From Zanthoxylum bungeanum (lineage: Eukaryota; Streptophyta; Magnoliopsida; Sapindales; Rutaceae): a stretch of DNA of 64,000 bases. A program made the translations under genes and the position numbers. The notes beneath the pieces were generated by a model. That model was given only the letters and a program-made list of their open reading frames with translations, was not told where the DNA came from and did not search any database. The DNA lies in assembly GCA_019454045.1 (NCBI GenBank), contig SKCR01018445.1:62001-126000 (forward strand), given 5' to 3'. Positions 44,473-56,076 of the stretch are shown here, piece by piece (within the stretch, counting starts at the first letter, position 1; each line of letters starts with the position of its first letter).

Positions 44473-44484
44473 TGGTATCAGAGC
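44473..44484 (+). other. Primer binding site, initiator-Met
   Basis: tggtatcagagc, the classic plant iMet PBS core, 4 bp after the LTR. Confidence 0.85.
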
Positions 44485-47400
44485 GGGTCTGATGCTTCAT
44501 CCATTACATTATTCATGCTTGATATATGATATTTAATCCAATTTATTGTTCGCACATGCTTGGAATCTTATATGTTTCTTTACTTTTTGGTTCGACGCTT
44601 ACAAAAATGTAACGAAATTTAATGGTTAAATTGAGTTATATTTTCTAAGGTTGAATTGAAATGTTTATAAAATGATTTAGATTAAAATTCTACATTGGAT
44701 GTAGAGTGTGGCTTCCGTAGGAAAATCCCCGCTTTTAAATATGCTGTAAAGTAACGTGTATTGGATACATGTTTCTTGGTCCGTCTTGTCAGTACGGTTT
44801 ATAGGTATTTTTCTATAAGTGCATCTGAGATCGTGCCAAAGCTGTGAGGGTGTAGTTATAGAATTATTATCCATACCAGTTGTATATTGATACTGGACAA
44901 ATTCAAGTGAAAGTGGAAATCCTGAACGTGCCAAAGCTGTCAGGACTACACTGGTAGCTTGAGTATATCATTGACAAGTGTAGCCTTGACACGCCTCCCT
45001 ATGAACGTGCCGAAGCTGTCACAGCGAGAAACGGTCAGGACCAAAACCAGGAGTCACTGGCGAGTGATTGACAATGAGTTGTCTACCTAATGAATATACT
45101 TAGGCGAGATCGTGCCAAAGCTGTGAGTCGAAATATATTCATGGGATCCTACTCTCACTATGGAATTCGATTTAATTATTGAATTCCTATTGTCAGTTGG
45201 GGATTACGGTATTACGTAAAGTAGTGGGAGACACTGCTGGTTAAGAATCCATAACCTAAGCGGTGTGTAATATTATGAAATTTTCTGCTTCATTTTCCTT
45301 TTATTCTATATTGCTTATAGAATTTTACTTCTAATCCAATGCATGCTTATTACATGAATATGTTTTCTGCCTTTACTTATGGTTGCGTAGTTCTAGAATA
45401 GGTTCTAGAAAGACAGTAGACTTAGATATAGTTAGATTAGTTAAAACCATCGGGAACTTTTGTTTCGATTTTCTTGAAAATCAAGATGGTTTATGACTTA
45501 GTTACTAAGTCACGATTAGGTAATCTAAAAGGATATCTATGTTTAGGATATTAGTCTAGTTAAAATTGTATCTTATGCAGTAAGAATTGACACGAATTAG
45601 TTCATGTCTTGAGATTCTTGAGTGGCATTAAGAAAACCCCTTTAGTATTTGTTTGTCTTATAATGACATTTCTTGGCTTTAGTGACTTTTAGAAGTCACG
45701 TTTCTGACACATTTTGCTAATCAATTATTTTACAATCGTTGTGAATAATTGAACGCAAATTATAAAGCTTAAGAAAAGAGATGTGTATAGTTGTGTATAG
45801 AGAATTTTGATTCTCACAATACGACAATTATATGTATTGGATACCGGATCACTCGTCTAGTTAATTAAAATAATATTTAATAACTATTTTGATATTTGAT
45901 ATCAGAACTTGTGACTATTAGATAGTTACTTGTTCTGTATAAACAGTTGTTACATATTTTAAGACGACTAGTAGTGTCATTAATGGAAGATAAACATTAA
46001 GAAAATATTCGGTAAACTAAATAACTTAGGATTGTGCTTTATGAGGTTTTATCATAAAAGCATTAAATTCTTATTCTGTATAGTAAATGGTGGTCTGATA
46101 TGAGTTCAAACATATATCCTTAACCATTTAATGAATATTGTATTCAGGTTGTGATTAAATTTCATTTAAATGATGATTGTCATTAGACCACCAATTTATT
46201 AAACTAATACATTGGATGTTTGTAGTTTAATGAATTAGAAATTGCCTTAAGATAGTTTTCTATGCTCCGTAACTTAGTTAATGATTTTTCATGACTTAGT
46301 TACGTGTTTCTAGTAGAGAACATGTTGAACGTCTTGAATTGTTCAAAGACTTTCATTATGTCTCTGATGAAACGTAAAAGGAATATTTTGAATGGTACAA
46401 AAATATTCTATTTGAAGTGTTGAAAACTATAAAATTCATCGTGAGTCTTTGAATTGTTCAAAGATGTTTGATATGATCAAATACGTGAATTTAAGGCAAT
46501 TTAGTTCTAAAGTTATTTAATGAATAAGATTCTTATTCAATATAAACTTCCGCGATTCCATTTTGATGGAATTGGTCAGTGGGAGTTATCGAATCTTATA
46601 TGATTTGATTCGTTGATATTGAGTGTTACCGAATTGATTTTCAATACTCTTGGGGTTATGCTCCAGCAACACTATTTCATCTCTTTAATTTATGTTCCAT
46701 TCATTCCTACAGTTATATATATGGTATGTACAGTAGAAAATTCGAATCTTGAAAAGTTTGAGATTTGAATCTTTCCTTTGTATAATGGTTATATAATTGG
46801 AAGTACTTGTGCCTCAGAGGTACGAGTGATAAGTTTATCATTTATTTTATTCAATAGAATATTGTATTCTATTTGATAAAATATCTTTTCTACGATCCCG
46901 AGTAATAAAATTATTTTACTACTTGGTGGTTAACATTGGATGCTGACAATTGTAGAAAAGACTTGACTAAGTGAAGTCAAATGTGAGAGTGATAAATTGT
47001 AATGGAACTACATAATTAATAAGATGAAAATACCCATAGACAACTTCCGTATAAGTATAATAGAATGTCAGAGTCATTTACAAAGTATAAGATACTTAAT
47101 GGTTCTGTTGTTTTCTTATCGAAGAAAATTATCTTATAACTTATAGTGAGAGGGATATTTGATATCGATTCCGGAACTTACCATTGAACCATAGATCTAA
47201 GATTGTTCATGGCTTACGATGATCAAGTTTTGAACTTGATTAAGCTTTCTTTATGAATATTTCATAAAATGTGCAAATTATTTGCGTAGCAAAAGCAAAG
47301 TGAGCTCGATAAAGGTTTGACCTTTATAGTATGATAGTGAGAATAGTTATACTCAGTAGTCTATTGTAGATTCTGAGAAAACTTATCTCTAGTTGCACTG

Positions 47401-48734
47401 ATTGGACAATTAAGGATCTGTTGGTTAATGTTGATAATAAATTATGTATTTTGGCTAAAGAATGCAAAGTGGCGTTCTTGAATGATTTTTTCGTTTGAAG
47501 AGTTCATTCTAGAATGGCCCTAGAGTTTGTATTCTACTAAGATCATAGTTTGATATACTAGCTTATGGAGCCTATTGTAAACTCGTGTGAGCTTTTCTGG
47601 AAATTCGTGTTCTCTGATTTTGATATCAGTCAGATTGTCTGGTTTTATCAAAATATAGAGAATCTGTATTTGTCAGTAGGGTTAGTGGGAGCGTGCAAAT
47701 TTTCTTTCTAGTATTACATATCATGAGTCTTCTTTTCTTCGTGGAAGTAGTGGGAGTGATCTCTGTTATATTTGATATAAAGTTTTATATATGATATAAA
47801 AAAAGAGACTTGTGAGATACTCTTATTGGTCGCATATTAGATATGATCTAATAAAGGACACAACAAGACTATCTGTATGACAGGTAGTACAGTTATTTGA
47901 CAGTTGACGTGTCTTTTATGTATATAGTATTCATCTTTCGTAAAGGATGATTCCTTTGTCGAAAGATAGATTGATTGGAATGTCTAGTCAATCTTATACA
48001 TCATAGGATGATGGCGTGATGAATACTGTATTATGTGCGATTATAGATATCAATTTAATCAAAATCGTTACGAGTTATTTTGATATATTGAAGACCATAT
48101 GATGGATCTTGAAACATGTTCTTTGTGTTCTTTGAGATATTAAGAATGAGTTTCTCATACATGGAGAATTTAGTTAGCAACCATAAGATCATATCAGTAT
48201 TGATTCTAATTATGACATTAGATAGTCTATGTCGTATAAAGTCAGAAAAGATGCAGTATGAGTGTCACCGTTGATTCTACTGAATTAGTGGAATCAGTTG
48301 CAACTTATGAAGTATTGACTTATGAATTCTGCATAGTGACCTCATTGATTAGAAGTGTTGATATTAGTTTTGTGTATGTGGTTGTCTTATAGTATTTTGG
48401 ATTTGATCCATATATACTTAGACAACTCAGCAGGCGGTTGTCTTATGGTCTTTGGATTTGATCTATAAATACATTAGACAACTCGGTAGCTATAGCGCAA
48501 AACTGATATAACATCTGAGTCATATTGATGTGGAATTTTGATTCTATAAAATATGAATGATGCTGGTTAAGGAAAACAGTTAGGTTTGTTGGACAAACTC
48601 GATTTGTAAAGCAAGCTTACTTGTTGTTGCCTACCTCTTGAGTGCTGGTGAGCTCTTGAGGGCCATGAGTACGCGATATACATTAAGATGTGTATATGAT
48701 ACCATGGATTGACACTAGAGCAATTGGGAGAAAT
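44485..48734 (+). other. Non-coding interior of the LARD-like element
   Basis: No frame above about 85 codons and none with a family motif. Near 47660-47705 the stretch gagaatctgtatttgtcag followed by ggttagtgggagcg and tttctttctagtatta resembles a Copia RT segment (compare 1470-1530), suggesting descent from a decayed Copia interior. A 66-bp near-duplication lies at 48385-48490. Confidence 0.55.
44829..45127 (+). repeat. Four copies of CGTGCCAAAGCTGT
   Basis: ga(t/a)cgtgcc(a/g)aagctgt at 44829, 44924, 45003 and 45108 (spacing 95, 79, 105), close to the PBS. Between copies the sequence differs, so it is a dispersed motif rather than a tandem array. Confidence 0.85.
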
Positions 48735-51275
48735 TATTAGGGTTGGTGCTCAGAGTGCCAATCCGGATCGTATTTATGTTCGATTCATAAATACGAGCAA
48801 TTTTATTTTCCATAATAATTACTAATTTAATGGTAGCACCCTTGTCTTTTATACACTTAGTCGATCTAATTGAGATTAGATATCTGATTACGATTAGATT
48901 GAAACTGAATCTGGTTCAGTAATAAGTGTATACTAGACAAGACCCTAGGATTTACAATATAGTGCGCAGTTACAACGCAGTTTGTAATTGACATTGGGAA
49001 GCGCGCTATTAGTTGTATATCCTTAAATAAAGTTCTTAGTCAAGATTTACTAACACGGGTCGGTTTGTAGAGATCTGCTGAGACCAGTACATGTCGTATA
49101 TCGTGACTTGGTCCGATGGTTTATCCCAGTGAACCATGAGTCTCAGGAGACTCGTATAGACATGTAGGTGTTTATTTGATAAGACATTGAATGACTCACT
49201 GAAGGTTTCCTAATAGATGGTACACCAACGTCAATAGGAACCTTCTCGAGTTGAGTGAGCATAGTGGTCCTTCGACTTGAGATACCACTGTGGATATATG
49301 AGCTATCCTCCACACTTTGATGGCAGTCACGTCAACGATCTAGTCATGATCAGACCTCCGCCTGTTCGTTGGGTGTGGACTGATGCTCATGATATCCTGT
49401 GCGTATCAAGATAGGATCTGTCAGTCCTGTGTACAGGGCATAGGCATCCAGCACGTGTTTAAGATCTAGTAAATCATTGGCCGTGGTATAACGTCGGAAA
49501 CCAATTCCGAGTGTTATTTAGAGATCGTAAAGGAAAAGTCGATTGTATTATACCGAACGGGTTTGACGTTTTCATCTATATCCCAGGTATAATACGGATA
49601 GCCTGTGACGGAGGGATTATACGTATGCAGTTACCTTGACTTGCATAGTTTAGCGAGATTGTCTGTGGTCGTCATAATTCATGAGTGGATGAATTACGGA
49701 CACGAAATTGGATTTCGTGATGGATAAACCTAAACTTAGAGAGTCTCACAATATGAAGTGTACTCGTTAAGCACTTGGGCAACTCGATATGAATAATACA
49801 AATTATTCATTATACTTCATCGGATTAAGTGAGTTAATTCAGATCCTTTAATAGGTAAACGAATTTACACATGCCGGTAAAATTTTGATCATTCTAATGT
49901 GTATTTGTATTTGATACATAATTAGATTAGATACACATTTATTAACAAATGAGGGCATGACACTTTAAAAGTAAATAAAAAATGTCTAATTAATGAATTA
50001 GAAAATTTATTTCTTACTTTACATGTGTAATGTGCCTATTTGTTGTCTATAATATATATATATATATATATATTAAAGTAATATATTTTATTTTATTAAG
50101 CCAAGTGTTGACTTTATTATCAAGCACTTTTAATATGATTAAAATGAAAACGTTTTTGACCAAAATTTTACAAATCATTCACGCCACTTTTTGTATAAAA
50201 GGTGAAGATTTTTTGACTTTTCAAAAAAAAAGAAGCAAGCCATTCACGCCACTTTGGCTAAAAAAATGAAAAAGAAAAGTTTCTTCTTCCTTTGGCCATC
50301 TCCATTGACGTGAAGCACCTAAAAAATGGGTTTGGAAATTTGATTCAAAAATTCATGAAGAATTAAAGGAAAATCAAGAAAAGAAAAGCTTTGGATTTAA
50401 GTGGATTAAAGGTAATTCATTAAATCCCTTGGCTTAGAAATTTATTTTCTTATTTCTTGAGTTGCTAGATATGATCTAGGGTTTCTTTAATTCTGAAATT
50501 TTAGGGCTTTTCTTTGTGGTTTTTGGAAATGGAAGTTGAAGCATGTGTGAAGTTGAAATTGGATGAAATTAGTGTAATCTTTATCCAATTTGTTCAAATT
50601 ATTGTTGGACACTTTGTTGCCATTCTAGAGTGTGGTAACCACTCTTATTATGCCTAGAATTGTTCTAGGGTGATTCATGTGTGGTGACTTTAAATTGTTG
50701 TAAGATTAATTTGATTAATTTATGATAAAATCGGATTTAAGGCATGTTTTGTGGACTGTTTTTAGTTACTGATCAGACCTGTAAAATTTCATGTTTTTGT
50801 GATGAAAATGATGTCTTTTGATTGTTTTGGATGTGTTTTGGGAGTTGGTATAATTTCCGAAAAGTGTTTCCGACTTGAAATAAGCAAAAACGGCCAAAAA
50901 CGGTATTACCAGGGTGGATTTTGAACCAACGGGTAACGGCTGTGAAAACAGTGAATCTGTCACTGTTTGGGCAGCCCATGAACTACCCCGACACTATTGG
51001 AGCTGACCTGGGTAGTTTCCATAAGTGTCGGGTAGTCGGTTCGGTCAAAAACGCGTTTTAGGTAATTTTACGGAAAAATGGTTTTCGTAAAAGTTTCGCG
51101 AGTTTTAAACTTGTTTATGTCAATATTTGATATTAAATAAATTGTTAAGGTGTAATATAAGTAAATTATTCATATTCGATATTGAATAATTTATTCGGTA
51201 TTTGGAAAAAGTTTTAAAATACAATTTCGCCCGAACCCGTGCTTCCGCTGCGCCCCGACGCCCAAAACCCCAACA
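48735..51275 (+). repeat. 3' LTR of the LARD-like element
   Basis: 2,541 bp, starting TATTAGGG (G-to-A at the second base) and ending CCCAACA. The segment at about 50226-50980 is absent from the 5' LTR. The rest matches well. Confidence 0.9.
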
Positions 51276-51280
51276 CTTAT
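51276..51280. repeat. Target-site duplication CTTAT (right)
   Basis: CTTAT, identical to 42680-42684. Confidence 0.9.
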
Positions 51281-52482
51281 TACTGTGTATTGGTGCAATG
51301 AGAGTTCTTTCCCTTGCAACCAAGCGACTTAGATGGCTTGAGGTCGATCTTTCCCCCAAGTCCTCTCTTTGTCAGTCGTATCGGGGTCTGGCTACGTCTC
51401 ACTGACGCCTTAATTATTTTTGTTGGCATGGGGTCAGAGTTTCTCCCCTGTGGCTAAGTGTTTGATGGCACAATGAGGGAACATTCTCAACAGATGGTCC
51501 TTACAAATGATGATTAGTCAGACAGATGGACCTGAACCTGAGGTGGTCAGGTCCGAGAAGGTCAGGTCTGAGGTGGTCAGGCCTGAGGTGGTCAGGTTAG
51601 ATCACCCCAGCATCAGACTCTTAGAGTAGCTCATCATTCAGAGCCTCGTGTCAGAATGAGGATCGGCTCAGCAGATCATACCCGACCTGATAAGAAAATG
51701 TTCAGAGAAGCGAATGGGAACCAAGGCCTCATACCCGACCTGACACTTTAGCAGGGCAGGATGGATGTTATTTCAGTTGTCCGACCTGGTTGTGTTGTGC
51801 GGGTCGGGATAGTAGCTATATGACCAAGTCAATATGACGTAAGTCCTACATGGGGACTTGCACCTTCCAAAGAGGTCTGACGTGACCAGAGCAAGTCACC
51901 AGCTTATCTTCTAGCACACGCTATCACATGAGAGTTGATTTACAGGCTGGCTTTGGGAGGTAACGTGTAGCAGAGGGTATAGTAGCTTGGTTTAAAGAGA
52001 TGTCGGGTGGAAAAACTATTATTTGCAGAACAGTTGGGGAAGAGAGCCTCCGCATTAATGGTAGATTCATGTGGCTGATGTCAGGAGATTGGTGTAACAG
52101 TAGAATTTGCCATAGTATATAAAGGGATTAATAATTCATTGTAAATGTTTAGCTAATTCTATTTCATAACACTTGTAAAAAGGGAGCAAAAACTTAAGTG
52201 TAAGAGTGAGCTTGTAAGAGGTCGGTCAGACGAGCTTGAGAGATAAAGAGGTCGGCCACACCCGACCACATAATAAAAGCTTCATTTTCCCTTGTGTCTG
52301 TGGACGTAGGTTGGATCCATTCTGTCGAACCACATTTAAACCATATGTCATGTATGTGTGTTTTCCATCTTTTGTTAAGTTTGCATTTGGTCCCCAAACC
52401 AAATAAATGCACAGTTGATGGAGGATTGTTCGAGGAGTGGTTTTCCCGAATTACCCATGTAACGAAAATCAACCGTCAACGT
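51281..52482 (+). repeat. 3' end and 3' LTR of the interrupted gypsy element
   Basis: It continues the gypsy element after the insertion. Short aggtggtcaggtc-type repeats lie at 51538-51600. A TATA-like tatataaaggg is at 52117, then the LTR end matching 39688-39895, finishing near gtcaacg at 52482. The LTR start is not determined. Confidence 0.65.
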
Positions 52483-53388
52483 ATATTTTAATAAGATGGA
52501 ACAAGATTTTAACAGACAAGATGAAATTGTCTGTATTATATATTGAAAAAATTACAAATTTATGATTTATATTAAAATTCAATTATATTTAGAGTTAAAA
52601 AAAAAAAAGGAAGGAAGAAGAAGAATAAGTGAAGTAGGAGAAGAAAAATGATTACCATGTAAGAAGAGAGAAAATGCAATGAATGAAAACTAGGTGAAGC
52701 GGACTGGATTATAAGGAATAGTTCATTACCTACTCCACCTATAGTCCTAATTTTAAAATTATTTATTTTTATTTTACTATGGAAAATCTAAGAAGATTAA
52801 AACAAGATTAAACGATGATAAAATTATCATTAAAATGGTATTATTTTGATAGTAAAAAAAAAATAATAATAATAAAAATTAAAACGATGTCATTTTGATA
52901 ATAATTTTATTTTCCTTTAATCTCCATTTTTTCTCTAAATCAATGTTTATAACGGAGAAAAAAATGAGTTTAGGATATGAGACCACTCTTACTAACCCAT
53001 TTTATTATTATATTTTTCACGTGAAGCATGCACCATGCACTTGCGATCGCTGGCGAATATAATAAAGAGAAAAAAAATACCTGATTTTGGAAAAATATTT
53101 ATTAAAAATTATTATTTATCATTTAAAATTTACGAAGTTTGTTATTTATTCATCTGAAATTTATTAATGTTTGAAAAATACTCAATTTTTTGTGTGATAA
53201 ATATTCGGTTTTAATAATTTTATGTGTATAAATATTATTTTCTTAAAATTAAATATATATTCTTAAACATCAAATAATTTTAATATAACTTTCCAATAAT
53301 AAACAAATTTTAGTCGAGCACTCCCTACTAATAGTGGTGGGTCCCACTCGGACTTGGTAAAAGATTTGAAATCATGATAAGTAAGATA
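52483..53388. other. AT-rich intergenic stretch
   Basis: A/T-rich with A and T runs and no recognisable gene, LTR end or long frame on either strand. Confidence 0.5.
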
Positions 53389-53649
53389 TACTCCGTCCCT
53401 TTTTTATAGGCAACATTTTTATTTTTGGACGTCCCAAATTATAGTCCTATTACCTTATTTGGAGAGAGTTAAATGAAGAAGTTTATTTATATACCCTTAA
53501 TTATTATTGGGAGTATAAATAATTGAATTAAAGTGAGATTGTGTGTTGTATTAATGATGGGTATATTAGGAAAAGACTATGTTTTAATGATATTCCCTTA
53601 TTTTGTTGGAAAATGACCAACAGCCTATTAAAAAGGGACGGAGTGAGTA
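53389..53649. mobile_element. Stowaway-like MITE
   Basis: Bounded by TA dinucleotides, with inverted ends CTCCGTCCCTTTTTTATAGG and CCTATTAAAAAGGGACGGAG. These are characteristic of Tc1/mariner-type Stowaway MITEs. It is 257 bp with no coding capacity. The right end has four extra bases (TGAG) before TA, so the left end is slightly shortened. Confidence 0.88.
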
Positions 53650-53775
53650 GTTCTTTTATTCTTCACGTAAAATTATGTGATGGGAACTTCTTTTGTTGGG
53701 AAGCGTGCGAATTGCGCTGTTATAACGGTAGCTGTGGGATCCGATATCCGATTAAGTAGCGAAACGGGGCACAAC

Positions 53776-54471
53776 TAAGGGTAAACAAAAGCGATTTCAG
53801 TTTCAATTTCGCGTGGAATCGGAATCTATTCAGAAAAAATCAGTTCCTAATTAAGTGAAATCGAAACCTACCTAATTAAATAGAGTACTTCATTAATCGG
53901 TTCCAATTAGATTCCGTGTGGAACTGAAACCTACCCAATTAAATAAGGTACTTTATTAATCGTTCTAATTCGGTTACGCATGGAATCGAAACCTACCCAA
54001 TTAATTAGGATACTCTATTAATCGGTTCCAATTCGGTTTCGGTCTTGTTCTGATTTACCTTATTTATTTTTTATTGTCAAACTTTGAAAATACAATTATT
54101 TCTCACACTTGAATATTACATAATATTTTTGACAATTGTCCGGACATAAATAAAATAATAAATAAAACTGCATATTTCGTAATATTTTTAACTCAATACA
54201 TAATATTCTTATAGGAAGTGTCGAAGTTTAAATTTGGTTGTAATTGGGTTATGAAAGTGAGTTTTAATTTGGGTTTTAACTGGGTTTTAAAACTGGTTAT
54301 AAATTAAGTTTAAATTGGGCTTTAATTTTGTTTATGAAATTGGGTTTAAATTGGATTTTAATATTGATTATGAAATTGGGTTTACATTGGGTTTTAATTT
54401 GATTCCGAAACTGGTTCAAATTCGGAAATTCGATTATTCCATTTTGGAACCGGAACCGGTGCTCAGCCCTA
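53776..54471. mobile_element. Non-autonomous hAT-like element (tentative)
   Basis: The right end ...ggaaccggtgctcagcccta and left end taagggtaaacaaaagcg are imperfect inverted ends of the TAGGG-TGAGCA type. The flanks ggcacaac and ggcaccat agree at 6 of 8 bases, as a worn 8-bp duplication would. The interior has about three diverged units of some 65 bp (53850-54050, gaaacctacccaattaa...) and a field of ttgggtttaa repeats (54230-54400). No transposase. Confidence 0.5.
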
Positions 54472-54479
54472 GGCACCAT

Positions 54480-56076
54480 TATGGTACTATTGGGGTACCA
54501 GGGGCATCAACTCTTGGAGACGCGCCTCTGTGTATACCATTTGGTAGCCAAGCATTTTCAGTAACCCACACCAATTGATAATTGTACCAGATATATATAT
54601 AATATATATATATATATATTAATAAAATATTTTTAAAATAATATAATATTAATAAAATAAAATAAAAAAAAAATAATTATTTAAAAAATTAATACAATGA
54701 TTTGTTAAATCAGTGTCAAATTATGTCTAAAGTATTATCATGTTTAATGTCTGAATTCTCATGTTAATGCACTATTTTCATGTTTAATACCATACTTTTC
54801 ATGTTTATTGTCTAAATTTAAATGTTAATGTTGTGAAATATCAGGTGAACAATAATACACATGTGAAATGTCAAAATCTTATGTCACGTGTGAAAATTTT
54901 TTCATGTTCAATGTATTATTTTCATGTTTAATGCCCTAAATTTCATGTTAATGCTAATAAAATTTATTTTTCCGATTTTTTGAAAATAATAAAATTTATT
55001 AACGATTTGGTTTTATATGTCTTTTTTGAAACATTATGGGATTTTATATCTCTTTTCCTAAAAAGTGGGATAAGTAAATTTCCTTTGCCCTTTATAAATC
55101 TCTCATAATCCCTAAATTAATTTTAATTAAATATCAATTTCTTATTTAATGTGTTTTAACACTATCATTGTTATCAGTGGCGTATCCAGAAATTTCAGTC
55201 AGTGAGGGCTAAATTTTTCCTTACCAAAATAATATATAATGAATTCATACATATTTTTTGAAATTACAAGATGATCTCTATACTTTTGAAAATTATGAAA
55301 TAGCCCTTAGTTTTTAAACTTATAAATTAACCCAAAATTTTCAGAATTATATTTTTATATCCATAATTTCTAAAATACCAATTTACCCTAAAATTTAAGT
55401 AAAAATTTATTTTTAAAATTATGTATTTTAAGTTTATTTAGTATATTATTTTCCGCTAATTTATTGTAGATTTAATAACTTTTTTAATTAAATTATTAAA
55501 AGCCTAGTGCTAAAACGTAATATTTGTGCTTTGAAAAACTATAATAAAAAATAAATATATACAAAATATATTCAAAATAATTATATTTTTATTAATATGT
55601 GAATATTTTACACATAACAACTATACACGATGTGGTTTAGTAAAAGAATCACTACAAATATATCAATAAATTAGAAGATCAATAATCAAACCTAAGTATA
55701 AATATAGTTATTTTTATTTAAATGTAATGGAATCCATATTCTTTTGCAAATGGAAAAACACATAAATGAGTGGATTTAAAATAAAAAATAGTCAATTATC
55801 TATACATATACAAATTAAATATAATTATTTTAGATATGTTTAAGAAATAAGATTGATGCAAAAATGTATTGGAATTTTTTTTAACTAATTTGGGCTTGGG
55901 CCTACATATTATATTAAAAAAATACAACTCAAAAAATTAATAAATAATGTATTTATGTGTGTTGTTTAATTATTTATTTCTAATATATATATATTTAAAA
56001 AAAATTATAGTTGCCCCGGGTAAAACTCATCCTTAGAAAACGACTTGAATTTTTTACTTTTGAATTTGTCCAGAAC
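54480..56076. other. AT-rich stretch with short repeats
   Basis: A TA microsatellite lies at 54588-54625. A field of tcatgtttaatg words lies at 54735-54960. The phrase cagtggcgtatccagaaat at 55187, common at the ends of some plant transposons, has no partner here. No coding frame. Confidence 0.5.

Larger units (their letters stand above)
42685..51275 (+). mobile_element. Complete coding-poor LTR retrotransposon (LARD-like)
   Basis: 8.6 kb with direct LTRs (42685-44468; 48735-51275), an iMet PBS, a polypurine-like caattgggagaaat at 48721-48734 and a perfect CTTAT duplication. The 4.3-kb interior has no long frame on either strand. It is inserted in the non-coding part of the gypsy element whose 3' end resumes at 51281. 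It must move with proteins from other elements, probably Copia, given its PBS and faint RT-like traces. Confidence 0.92.

Noticed and set aside
44473..44490. tRNA gene at tggtatcagagc
   Set aside because: It is a primer binding site next to an LTR; no cloverleaf sequence surrounds it.
55180..55230. Transposon end with cagtggcgtatccag
   Set aside because: No matching opposite end or target duplication was found nearby.
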